From: Verrucomicrobiota bacterium
GTDB taxonomy: Bacteria; Verrucomicrobiota; Verrucomicrobiia; CAIQCK01
Assembly: GCA_026397915.1 (NCBI GenBank)
Contig: JAPLTX010000009.1
Location: forward strand, 1-64,000
Length of the DNA stretch: 64,000 bases
Direction: 5' to 3'
Positions within the stretch are counted from its first letter, which is position 1, and every line of letters begins with the position of its first letter. Below, in pieces: positions 56,864 to 64,000 of the stretch. Both the position numbers and the translations under genes were made by a program. The notes under the pieces are model-generated. The model did not search any database, was not told the origin of the DNA, and worked only from the letters and a program-made list of their open reading frames with translations.

Positions 56864-58347
56864 GCACGATGAAATCAATTTACATGGTATTGCTGCTCGC
56901 TGGTTGTGTCGCGGTGGCGAACGGACAGATTCGACAATTCCGCCCCATCCGACCGGCAACTCCGCAGACTCCCGCCGCCACGGCAGCCAACCAGAACCTG
57001 ATCCCGAACGCCGACTTTCTCGCGAACCCGCCGTTGCTCGGCTGGCGCACAGATTTCGGGTTTGAAGGCTGGTATAAGAACAACAAGGATTACGTCCGCA
57101 TCGTCACCGACCACGCGCCGCGGCCCGGCGTGCGGGTCGTCGAGATCAACCAGCCGCCCGCCGTCGCCAGCAATCAGGGCACGAAGCTCCAAAGCCCGTT
57201 CTTCAAGTGCGAACCCGGCGCGACCTACCGCGGATCGGTGGACGTGATGACGTGGCATCCGGTCGCGTTCGCCAAGATTTTCGTCATGGCCTATACGACC
57301 AACCCGGAGCCGGAACTGCACATGCTCACCACGACGCAGATTCCGGCGATGAACGGCCTGCCGGCGCTCAAGCAGTGTTATCGCGTGCAGTTTCCTGACC
57401 CGGCGAAGGGCAAAACGTGGGTGACCACGTCACGGGAGTTCACGGTCCCGGAGAAGGTGTCGGTGAAACGCGCGACGGCGCTGTTGGTCGAAGGCGACAT
57501 CCGGGATGTCGAGGGCCTGGCGGTAAAGCTGAAGGAGACCAGCCATCCGGTGTCGAAGTTCCTTTTCGACCAGCTCTCCGCCGACACGAAGAAGCGGATG
57601 GCCACGGAGCCGTTTCCCGATTCGCTGGGCGGGCTGCTCATGGCCGACCTCAACAAGATCCTTAAAAGCGGCAACATCTACACGCCGGAGCGATTCGGCC
57701 AGGTGCGGCTCCAGGGCGACATGACGGCGGCGCAGGAGCGCTACGCGTCGTTCAAGCAGGAAGACATCCGGGGCGTGGAGGGCATGGCGGCGCGGTTGCA
57801 GAAGGGCGCAGACCCGCTGTCGAAGTTCCTGATGGAGAAGTTCTCGACCACCACGCGGCGGCAAGTCCACAACTTCGGCTCGAACGTAAAGCGGCACAGC
57901 ACGCTCTCGCCGGCGGAGGAATTACAGAAGTCGCTGGTGAAGGAATTCAACGAACTCGTTCTCGGCGACTGCCTCTACACGCCGGAACTCTTCGCGCAGG
58001 TCCGGCTGAGCGACGCGACACAAGCCGCGCTCAAGCAGAACCTCCGTGGGCCGGAACTGGTGAAGCTCAACCGCGCGCTGCTGGAGGAAGCTTACCCGGC
58101 GGACCTCGCGAAGGCCACCGCCGCTGCGGCCGGGCCGCCGGCTGGCGACACGGTCCGCACCAACCGGCTGCTGCTGGAAGACACTTATCCTGAAATCGAG
58201 AAACTCAAGCGCCGCCCAGACGTGACGCAGCGGCCGGAATACATGACGTTCCAGCCGGAAATGTTCGGCACGGCGCTGGCGGAGAAGTCGAACATCGTCA
58301 GCTATTTCTGCAATTTCCGCATCGTCAAGGTCAAGGCAGGCGAGTAG
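56860..58347 (+). CDS. Lipoprotein with internal duplication, unknown function
   Basis: Protein of 495 aa starting with a lipobox-like signal (YMVLLLAGCVAVANG). Residues 60-190 look like a carbohydrate-binding-like beta sandwich (FEGWYKNNKDYVRIV, GSVDVMTWHPVAFAKIFVMAY). Then follow two related units of about 89 residues: EGDIRDVEGLAVKL...PVSKFLFDQL...YTPERFGQVRL and QEDIRGVEGMAARL...PLSKFLMEKF...YTPELFAQVRL. A shorter pair, NRALLEEAYPADL and NRLLLEDTYPEIE, is seen near the end. I know no family for the repeat. The gene overlaps the upstream stop and probably works with that membrane protein. Confidence 0.7.
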   Translation: MSTMKSIYMVLLLAGCVAVANGQIRQFRPIRPATPQTPAATAANQNLIPNADFLANPPLLGWRTDFGFEGWYKNNKDYVRIVTDHAPRPGVRVVEINQPPAVASNQGTKLQSPFFKCEPGATYRGSVDVMTWHPVAFAKIFVMAYTTNPEPELHMLTTTQIPAMNGLPALKQCYRVQFPDPAKGKTWVTTSREFTVPEKVSVKRATALLVEGDIRDVEGLAVKLKETSHPVSKFLFDQLSADTKKRMATEPFPDSLGGLLMADLNKILKSGNIYTPERFGQVRLQGDMTAAQERYASFKQEDIRGVEGMAARLQKGADPLSKFLMEKFSTTTRRQVHNFGSNVKRHSTLSPAEELQKSLVKEFNELVLGDCLYTPELFAQVRLSDATQAALKQNLRGPELVKLNRALLEEAYPADLAKATAAAAGPPAGDTVRTNRLLLEDTYPEIEKLKRRPDVTQRPEYMTFQPEMFGTALAEKSNIVSYFCNFRIVKVKAGE

Positions 58348-58377
58348 TGGTATAGTAGCGTCAGGCGAAAAAGGCGT

Positions 58378-61300
58378 ATGGCACTCTCAAGCAATCTTGT
58401 TCACGAGCAGTTGCGCGACGCGACGCGCAAACTGCGTGTGTCGCGCAGCGTCCGCTACGCGCTCGTCGGCGTCTCGGCGGCGTTTCTGTTGCTGCTGGTC
58501 TGTCTCCTGCTCGACGCGCGGCTTCACTTCGACTATCTCGGCCGGTGGATCGGCTTCCTGCTGACCCTCGCGCCGCTGGTCGTCGGCGGGCTGATGACGG
58601 CGTGGGCGTGGCGGCCGGCGCTGTCCGAGGAAAGCATGGCGCGTCGGATCGAATCGAAGTCGTCGCTGCGCGGCAACGTGCTCATCAGCGCGGTGCAGTT
58701 CGACCGCGAGCTGCCGCCGGACTCGCCGCTGCGGCGGGCGGTGTTCGCGGAGATGCAGAACCCGTTCCCGGCGGTGCAGTGGGCGAACGTCTTCGACGCC
58801 GAGTTGCTGAAGCGGCTCGGCCTCGCGCTCGGCGGCGTCCTCGTCGCGATGATCATCTGGGCCGTCATCAGTCCGGACCATTTCACCAACTCCGCCGCCC
58901 GCATCATTCTTCCCGGCAGCAACATCGCGCCGTTGACGCGCACGCAGATCGTGGAAGTGTCGCCCGGCCAGACGCAGATCATCCACGGCCGGGAGTTCGC
59001 CACGACGGTAAAGCTCGACGGCGAAATCCCGCACGCGGCGTGGATTTACTTCCGCGAACTCGGCTCGACGTGGCAGAAGCAACCGATGAGTCGCGAGGTC
59101 GGCATGCCGCTGTTCAACTACCGCTGGAAGGAAGTGCTCCAGACGATGGACTTCTACATCGTCGCCAACGACGCGCAGTCGGCGCAGTATCGCGTCACGG
59201 TGCGGCCCGCGACGGCCATCAGCGCGCGAGTCGCGGAGGTGAAGCTACCGCCCTACACCCACGCCGCGCCGGTGATGGTCAAGGACTTCAACATCCTTCA
59301 GAACGTCCTGCCCGGCTCGGTCGTCACGGTGACGCTCGATTTCAACTACCCGCTCGCCGAGTTGCGCGCGACGGACGAAAAGGCGCAGGCGCTCGCCGTC
59401 AACAAGGTCACCGAGAGGCAGTGGCGCGTCAGCGACAAGATTCTGGCCAACCGCACGGTCACACTGAACTACCGCGACACCGACAACATCGCCGACCGCG
59501 ACACACTCCAGATCGCCACGCGCGGCGACGAGCCGCCGAAGGTTGACATCACCACGCCTGCCGAGGGTAAGGAACTGGTCGCATCGAGCGACTCGACCAT
59601 CGAGATCAAGTTTGCCGCCAGCGACAACTACGGCCTCGGCTCGGTGGCGCTTTACCGCAGCACGCAGGAATCGGAGACGAGCCAGCTCGTGCAGGAGTGG
59701 AAGGACGCGCTCGGCAAGCCGGCGTTCAGCGGCACGGCGCAGGTGGCGCTCGCGCCGTTCGCGAAGACGGGCGACGAGCGGCTGCGGTTCGTGCTCGTCG
59801 CAAAGGACCGGAACGATGTCACCGGCCCCGGCGTGACGATCTCGCGGCCGATTTCGGTCGTGCTGAAGCAAGTCGAGAAGCTCAAGGAGCAGAAGGAGGC
59901 GCAAGTCAGCAAGCTCCAGAAGAACCTCGAAGAGATGATCAAGCTCCAGAAGACCAACCTCGACGAGACGCGCGCGGCCTACCGGATGAAGCCGATGCCG
60001 GCAGACGCGACCGCGCCGTTGCTCGCGCGGCAGACGCAGGTGTTGGAGACGGGCCGGACGTTGATCGCTTCGGCGGATGTGATCGCTACGAAGGTCCGCG
60101 AGAAGCTGCGCTCGCTGGTGAACCAGGAGATGAACGAAGCGGTCATGACGCTCCGCAACGCCGGCACCGCGACCGATCCCGCCGCCCGCGCGAAGTTCGT
60201 CTCGCGGGCGATTGACGTGGAGGTGTCCATTCTCGCGCAGCTCGTCGGCACGCCGGAAGCCGTCGCTGACGCCGCGCTCAAGGCGAAGCTCGCCGATCTG
60301 CTTGGCGGCATCCACGGCCTGTTGGAGAAGCAGCAGAAGCTCCAGATCGAGACGAAGAAAGTCGGCGAAGACGCCGCCAAGCCGTTGGGCAGCCGGCAGG
60401 AAGCTCTGGCCGAGCAGTCGCAGCAGGTCCGCAAGGAACTTGGCAACCCGCCGCTGGACCAGACGAAGCTGGCGGATGTGCTCAAGCAGGCGGCAGCGAA
60501 GTTCGGCGCGATGAAGATTTACGAGGACATGCTCGGAGCCGCCGAGCAGCTCGAGACGAAGAAGCTCCAGCCCGCCGCCGACACGCAGGATCGCGTGATC
60601 GCCAACTTGAAGCGGATCATCCGTTTCATCGAGGACGGCCAGAAGATGCAGGGCGCGGCCAACCTCGACAAGTTGCGCGCGCAACTGGCGGCGATCAAGG
60701 CCAAGCTCGACACGCTACTGGCGCTCCAGAAGGATGTGGTGGAGAAGAGCAAGGACTGGCTCCACAAGGGCAAGATGGATCCGGAGGATATCGCGCTCGC
60801 GGAGGAGATCAAGAAGACCAAGCAACTGATGGAGAGCGTGCTGGAGCAGATGCTCGTGGACGCGCACGTCTGGCCCGACATCCAGTCGTATGAAGAGCTG
60901 CGCATGTCGGTGAACGAAATCTTCGAGGACGTCATCCAGGCCGACAAGGAGGACATAGACAAGAACAACCTCAAGCCGCAGGAGATCGCCGTGCAGAAGG
61001 AGGACGGCCTCATGGCGGCGATCGAGAAGGCGAAGAAGATCGAAGAGGACATGGAGGCGTGGTTGCCGCAAAAGAGTGACACGACGAAGTGGCTTGATGA
61101 GAATTTCGACAAGCGCGAGATGCCCGACATGCCGAACCTGCCGTTGCCCGACGCGATGGACGACATTGTCGGCAATCTGTTGAAGGAGCAGCAGGACATC
61201 AAGGACGACGCGCAGGATGCCGCCTCCAACCAGGCGCTCGCGCAGGCCGCGCAGGGCTGGGAGATTGCCGACGGCCCGATGCCCGGCTTCAGCGCGCAGG

Positions 61301-61959
61301 GCAAGTCCGGCAACACGCCGCCGAACAAGAACATCCAGAACGGACGTTCCAGCGGCGGCCGGCAGGGCATGAGCGACGGCGAGATGGTCGGCGGCAAGAC
61401 GCAGAACCTCGAAGGCAGCGACCTCGACGCGCGGCGCTCCAATTCCAAGATGTCGCGCGGCATGATCGAGGACCCGGACGGCCCGACGACGACGAAGGCG
61501 ACCGATGCGGGCGGCAAGGCCGGCGCGTTTGGCGACCGCATGGGCATGGAAGGCAACGCGCCGTTGCGCGGCTCGCAAGCGCCGCGGAAGCTCGCTGCCG
61601 ACGCGCTCGCGGTGCAGCAGGAGTTGTTGAAGAACAAGACGGCAAAGGCGGTGACGCAGGCGCAGATGTTGAACCTGCGCGCTGACGGGCTGGCCGACGT
61701 GGCGCGGCTCCAAGAGCAGGCGGCGTGGGCGCTCAAATACGGCAAGCTCGGTGACTATGGCCGGCTGAAGGCGCAGATCATCCGCAAGCTGCAGGAGGTC
61801 AAGTCCGGCCTCGGCTCCGGCGGCGTGGTGCAGTTGGCGGGCGACGACGCGGTGCGCGCGGAGGAGAAGCAACTGCTCGGCAGTAGCGAAGGTTCTGTGC
61901 CGGCGCAATACAAGGACATGATGGCGGAGTATTACCGCTCGCTCACCGAGGGGAAATGA
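58378..61959 (+). CDS. Large DUF4175-like membrane protein with coiled coils
   Basis: Protein of 1193 aa. Three N-terminal membrane segments are visible: ALVGVSAAFLLLLVCLLL (about 28-45), WIGFLLTLAPLVVGGLMTAW (about 57-76) and GLALGGVLVAMIIWAV (about 148-163). A beta-sandwich-rich extracytoplasmic part runs to about residue 490, followed by long helices and coiled coil (KLKEQKEAQVSKLQKNLEEM and KAKKIEEDMEAWLPQK), a Gly/Asn-rich spacer and a C-terminal helix. This matches the DUF4175 group that accompanies Bat/MoxR clusters in PVC and Bacteroidetes; the function is unknown. The start has a weak AAGG upstream. The stop overlaps the next gene. Confidence 0.82.
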   Translation: MALSSNLVHEQLRDATRKLRVSRSVRYALVGVSAAFLLLLVCLLLDARLHFDYLGRWIGFLLTLAPLVVGGLMTAWAWRPALSEESMARRIESKSSLRGNVLISAVQFDRELPPDSPLRRAVFAEMQNPFPAVQWANVFDAELLKRLGLALGGVLVAMIIWAVISPDHFTNSAARIILPGSNIAPLTRTQIVEVSPGQTQIIHGREFATTVKLDGEIPHAAWIYFRELGSTWQKQPMSREVGMPLFNYRWKEVLQTMDFYIVANDAQSAQYRVTVRPATAISARVAEVKLPPYTHAAPVMVKDFNILQNVLPGSVVTVTLDFNYPLAELRATDEKAQALAVNKVTERQWRVSDKILANRTVTLNYRDTDNIADRDTLQIATRGDEPPKVDITTPAEGKELVASSDSTIEIKFAASDNYGLGSVALYRSTQESETSQLVQEWKDALGKPAFSGTAQVALAPFAKTGDERLRFVLVAKDRNDVTGPGVTISRPISVVLKQVEKLKEQKEAQVSKLQKNLEEMIKLQKTNLDETRAAYRMKPMPADATAPLLARQTQVLETGRTLIASADVIATKVREKLRSLVNQEMNEAVMTLRNAGTATDPAARAKFVSRAIDVEVSILAQLVGTPEAVADAALKAKLADLLGGIHGLLEKQQKLQIETKKVGEDAAKPLGSRQEALAEQSQQVRKELGNPPLDQTKLADVLKQAAAKFGAMKIYEDMLGAAEQLETKKLQPAADTQDRVIANLKRIIRFIEDGQKMQGAANLDKLRAQLAAIKAKLDTLLALQKDVVEKSKDWLHKGKMDPEDIALAEEIKKTKQLMESVLEQMLVDAHVWPDIQSYEELRMSVNEIFEDVIQADKEDIDKNNLKPQEIAVQKEDGLMAAIEKAKKIEEDMEAWLPQKSDTTKWLDENFDKREMPDMPNLPLPDAMDDIVGNLLKEQQDIKDDAQDAASNQALAQAAQGWEIADGPMPGFSAQGKSGNTPPNKNIQNGRSSGGRQGMSDGEMVGGKTQNLEGSDLDARRSNSKMSRGMIEDPDGPTTTKATDAGGKAGAFGDRMGMEGNAPLRGSQAPRKLAADALAVQQELLKNKTAKAVTQAQMLNLRADGLADVARLQEQAAWALKYGKLGDYGRLKAQIIRKLQEVKSGLGSGGVVQLAGDDAVRAEEKQLLGSSEGSVPAQYKDMMAEYYRSLTEGK

Positions 61960-64000
61960 TGACCGCCGCCGCCGCGAAGCTTCCCCTCATCTTCCTGACG
62001 TTGCTGCTGGCGCTGCCGGCGTTCGCGGCGCGTCGTGATCGTGAAACCGAGTCGGCTACTCCGGCTGTGCCGTGGGCCGTGCAGGACGCGCCTTACCGCG
62101 CAGTCGTGCGCGCCGAATACCCGACGCCCAGTCCCGAGACCGGCTACACCATTGAGATACCGGAGTTCGGACACACGCTGCCGAACCTCGCCGACTGCGT
62201 CCTCACCGACGCCGACGGCAAGCTCGCGCCGCTTTACGCGGTCTGGCGCGGCGAAGGCCAGCGCGTGCTTTTCCTTGCGAAGGAGATGAAGCGCAACGCG
62301 AACTACTATCTCTACTTCGGCGGCAACAAGACTCGTCGCGGCGAGACGTGGCAGCCAAGGGTCAGCCTGTTGATGGAGACGCGGCGGCTGCCGTCGGGCG
62401 CGCGGTTCGACAACTGGTCCGAGATGGAAAAGACCTGGCGGCGCGCGAACGAAGTGGACGGCGCGGGCTTCGTGCCAAGGATTTTTCATGCCGCGAATCC
62501 GTTCGGCGACACAGTGCATTTTATGACGCACTACAGCGGCTGGATGCGCACGCGCGGCATGAAGAGCGTCTATTTCTACACACAGTCCTCCGACGCGTCG
62601 TTCGTCACGGTGAACGGCCGGTTCGAGCTGGAGTGGGGCGGCATTCACGACGGCCGTGCCAACCAAAAGAGCGTGCGCGGCCAGTTGGTGAAGATCGCCA
62701 ACGACCTGATCAAGGTGGATTACTATCACGTCAAGGCGAACCCCGATCAGCCGCCGGGCATGGTGCTCGGCTGGCAGCAAGGCAAGGTTTACGAGCCGGT
62801 TCCGGAAAACGTGTGGCTGCGTCCGGAGCAGGCCACGCTCGTCGGCATGGAGAGCGCGAGCGGCCGGCCGGCGCCGCTGGGACGGATTGAGCTGAGTTCC
62901 TACATCGGTTTTGAAAACCAGTTCCTTTTCGAGACGCGCTGCGCGTTGCCGCATGGCGACACGAAGGGCTGGACGGTGAACTGGCAGTTCGACGACGGCT
63001 GCGTGTCCGCGGAGCCGGTCGTCGAGCGCGTCACGGTCGGCATGTTGCCGCTGCGGTTCCGGGTGACATTGCGGCGCGAGAAGGAGGAGCTGCGCGGCAT
63101 CCGGCGGATGGATTTCGGCACGCTGCCGCGCATGGCCTCCATCAACGACGCGAAAGACCTCGACCGGTATGTGGAACTGATGGGCAAGCAAGACCCGGCG
63201 ACGCTTTCGGTCAGGACGTTGCGCGCCTATACGACGCTGCTCCAACTCAGCCCCGGCGGACAGGTCGCAGCCAAGTGCGCTGCCGCTTTTCTCCAGAAAC
63301 ATCCGGACCCGACCGATTCGCTTTGGGTCACGGCGCAGATGTTGCGCCTGCGCGGCCTGATGCAGCTTGATCCGAAGCTCGCGCTGAGTGAGTTGGCAAA
63401 ACTCGACACCAAGGCTCGCCAGCAACACCACGAGAAGTTCGATCTCCTGGAGTTGGAGTTGCTCGTCTTCTACCTGCGCAGTGACGTGGCAGTGAACCGC
63501 GCCCGCCAGATCGCCGCGCAACATCCCGACTCGCGGCTCGCGCGGATCGCAATGGTCCGCGTCGGCGACCTCTACCGCTTGCAGAACCGCATGAAGGAAG
63601 CCACCGCCCAATACCAGAGCGTCCAGCAGAAGGCAACCGACGAGACCGGCGGCAAGAAGCTGCCTGCGCAGGACCGCGCGTTCTCCATCGCCGTGAGCGA
63701 GATGCTGCTCGACGGCCAGCGCATCGAGGCCGAGGACAAACTACTGGAGTGGGAGGCGGTTCATCCAATGGTCAAGCTCGACAGCGACTTCCTGTTGTTG
63801 CGGGGCCGGACGCTGATGGCCGGCGGACGCTGGCGCGAGGCGCTCGCCGAACTGGACTCGATGCTGCAATTGCAGCCTGACAGCGCCTACCAGATAGATA
63901 TAAACTTCCATCGTGCGCGGGCGCTGTATGAACTGGGCCAGAAACCCGAAGCGCGCAAGATTTGGACGGAGATCGCCAAGAAATATCCGCGACACGAATT
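61956..64000 (+). CDS. Exported TPR protein, 3' end beyond the window
   Basis: Not in the ORF track because it runs off the right edge. The ATG at 61956 overlaps the DUF4175-like stop (ATGA); a second ATG follows at once. The first 681 codons encode a signal peptide (LPLIFLTLLLALPAFA), a beta-rich region with an early DUF2341-like look (IPEFGHTLPNLADCVLTDADG, YYLYFGG), a galactose-binding-like part with YVELMG, and TPR-like repeats in the last 200 residues (RARQIAAQHPDSRLARIAMV, RALYELGQKPEARKIWTEIA). It likely belongs to the same transcript as the vWA and DUF4175 genes. Confidence 0.8.
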   Translation, partial: MMTAAAAKLPLIFLTLLLALPAFAARRDRETESATPAVPWAVQDAPYRAVVRAEYPTPSPETGYTIEIPEFGHTLPNLADCVLTDADGKLAPLYAVWRGEGQRVLFLAKEMKRNANYYLYFGGNKTRRGETWQPRVSLLMETRRLPSGARFDNWSEMEKTWRRANEVDGAGFVPRIFHAANPFGDTVHFMTHYSGWMRTRGMKSVYFYTQSSDASFVTVNGRFELEWGGIHDGRANQKSVRGQLVKIANDLIKVDYYHVKANPDQPPGMVLGWQQGKVYEPVPENVWLRPEQATLVGMESASGRPAPLGRIELSSYIGFENQFLFETRCALPHGDTKGWTVNWQFDDGCVSAEPVVERVTVGMLPLRFRVTLRREKEELRGIRRMDFGTLPRMASINDAKDLDRYVELMGKQDPATLSVRTLRAYTTLLQLSPGGQVAAKCAAAFLQKHPDPTDSLWVTAQMLRLRGLMQLDPKLALSELAKLDTKARQQHHEKFDLLELELLVFYLRSDVAVNRARQIAAQHPDSRLARIAMVRVGDLYRLQNRMKEATAQYQSVQQKATDETGGKKLPAQDRAFSIAVSEMLLDGQRIEAEDKLLEWEAVHPMVKLDSDFLLLRGRTLMAGGRWREALAELDSMLQLQPDSAYQIDINFHRARALYELGQKPEARKIWTEIAKKYPRHE

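Overview
The window is GC-rich, densely coded bacterial DNA that best fits the PVC group, probably Verrucomicrobiota (Pedosphaera/Limisphaerales-like). This is an inference from gene content: a Tat-exported Gfo/Idh/MocA oxidoreductase, a sulfatase with HEAT repeats, giant sialidase-like proteins with FG-GAP repeats, hopanoid genes, a BatA/DUF58 aerotolerance-type cluster, many 4-bp ATGA/GTGA gene overlaps and abundant REP-like palindromes. No rRNA, tRNA or CRISPR array was seen.

Layout. 1-140: edge of an IS5-family insertion with a CTAG target site. 196-8407: recN, a Tat-signal oxidoreductase, a Dabb protein, an alpha/beta-hydrolase/SGNH fusion and an eight-haem cytochrome with HEAT and TPR repeats. 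8557-14948: an iron, corrinoid and tetrapyrrole block. It holds DUF1638 + RACE-type corrinoid activase (GTGA overlap), then ahbC, feoB and a zinc-ribbon-FeoA fusion (ATGA and GTGA overlaps). 15209-17549: hpnH, a small unknown gene and hpnG, which make the ribosylated side chain of extended hopanoids. 17689-36372: a long co-directional run of a GntR/FCD regulator, an aldolase that looks more like N-acetylneuraminate lyase than DapA, secreted hydrolases, a penicillin acylase homologue, a deacetylase-like protein, two paralogous FGE-fold/sialidase proteins, a beta-propeller protein, a 1877-residue sialidase/FG-GAP giant and a metallophosphoesterase. 36495-38393: a sulfatase. 38416-43387 (minus strand): zwf, opcA, a DUF885 peptidase and an L-rhamnose mutarotase family gene.

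43488-48719: a membrane-fusion lipoprotein, ABC ATPase, ABC permease and outer-membrane beta-barrel. A REP-associated transposase (RAYT) cassette bounded by REP pairs sits exactly between the first two genes. 48785-64000: a DUF58/BatA/vWA/DUF4175 cluster. It is split by a 1.9-kb island (52689-54628) with a reverse-strand lipoprotein, three different palindromic repeat classes and a strictly phased 21-bp tandem array of about 23 degenerate units. The last gene runs off the right edge.

The most interesting signals are the 21-bp array island, the RAYT with cognate REPs (one REP pair lies in frame inside a sialidase gene), the corrinoid-activation/AhbC/Feo block that lacks any methyltransferase or corrinoid protein, and the putative sialic-acid-like catabolic locus.
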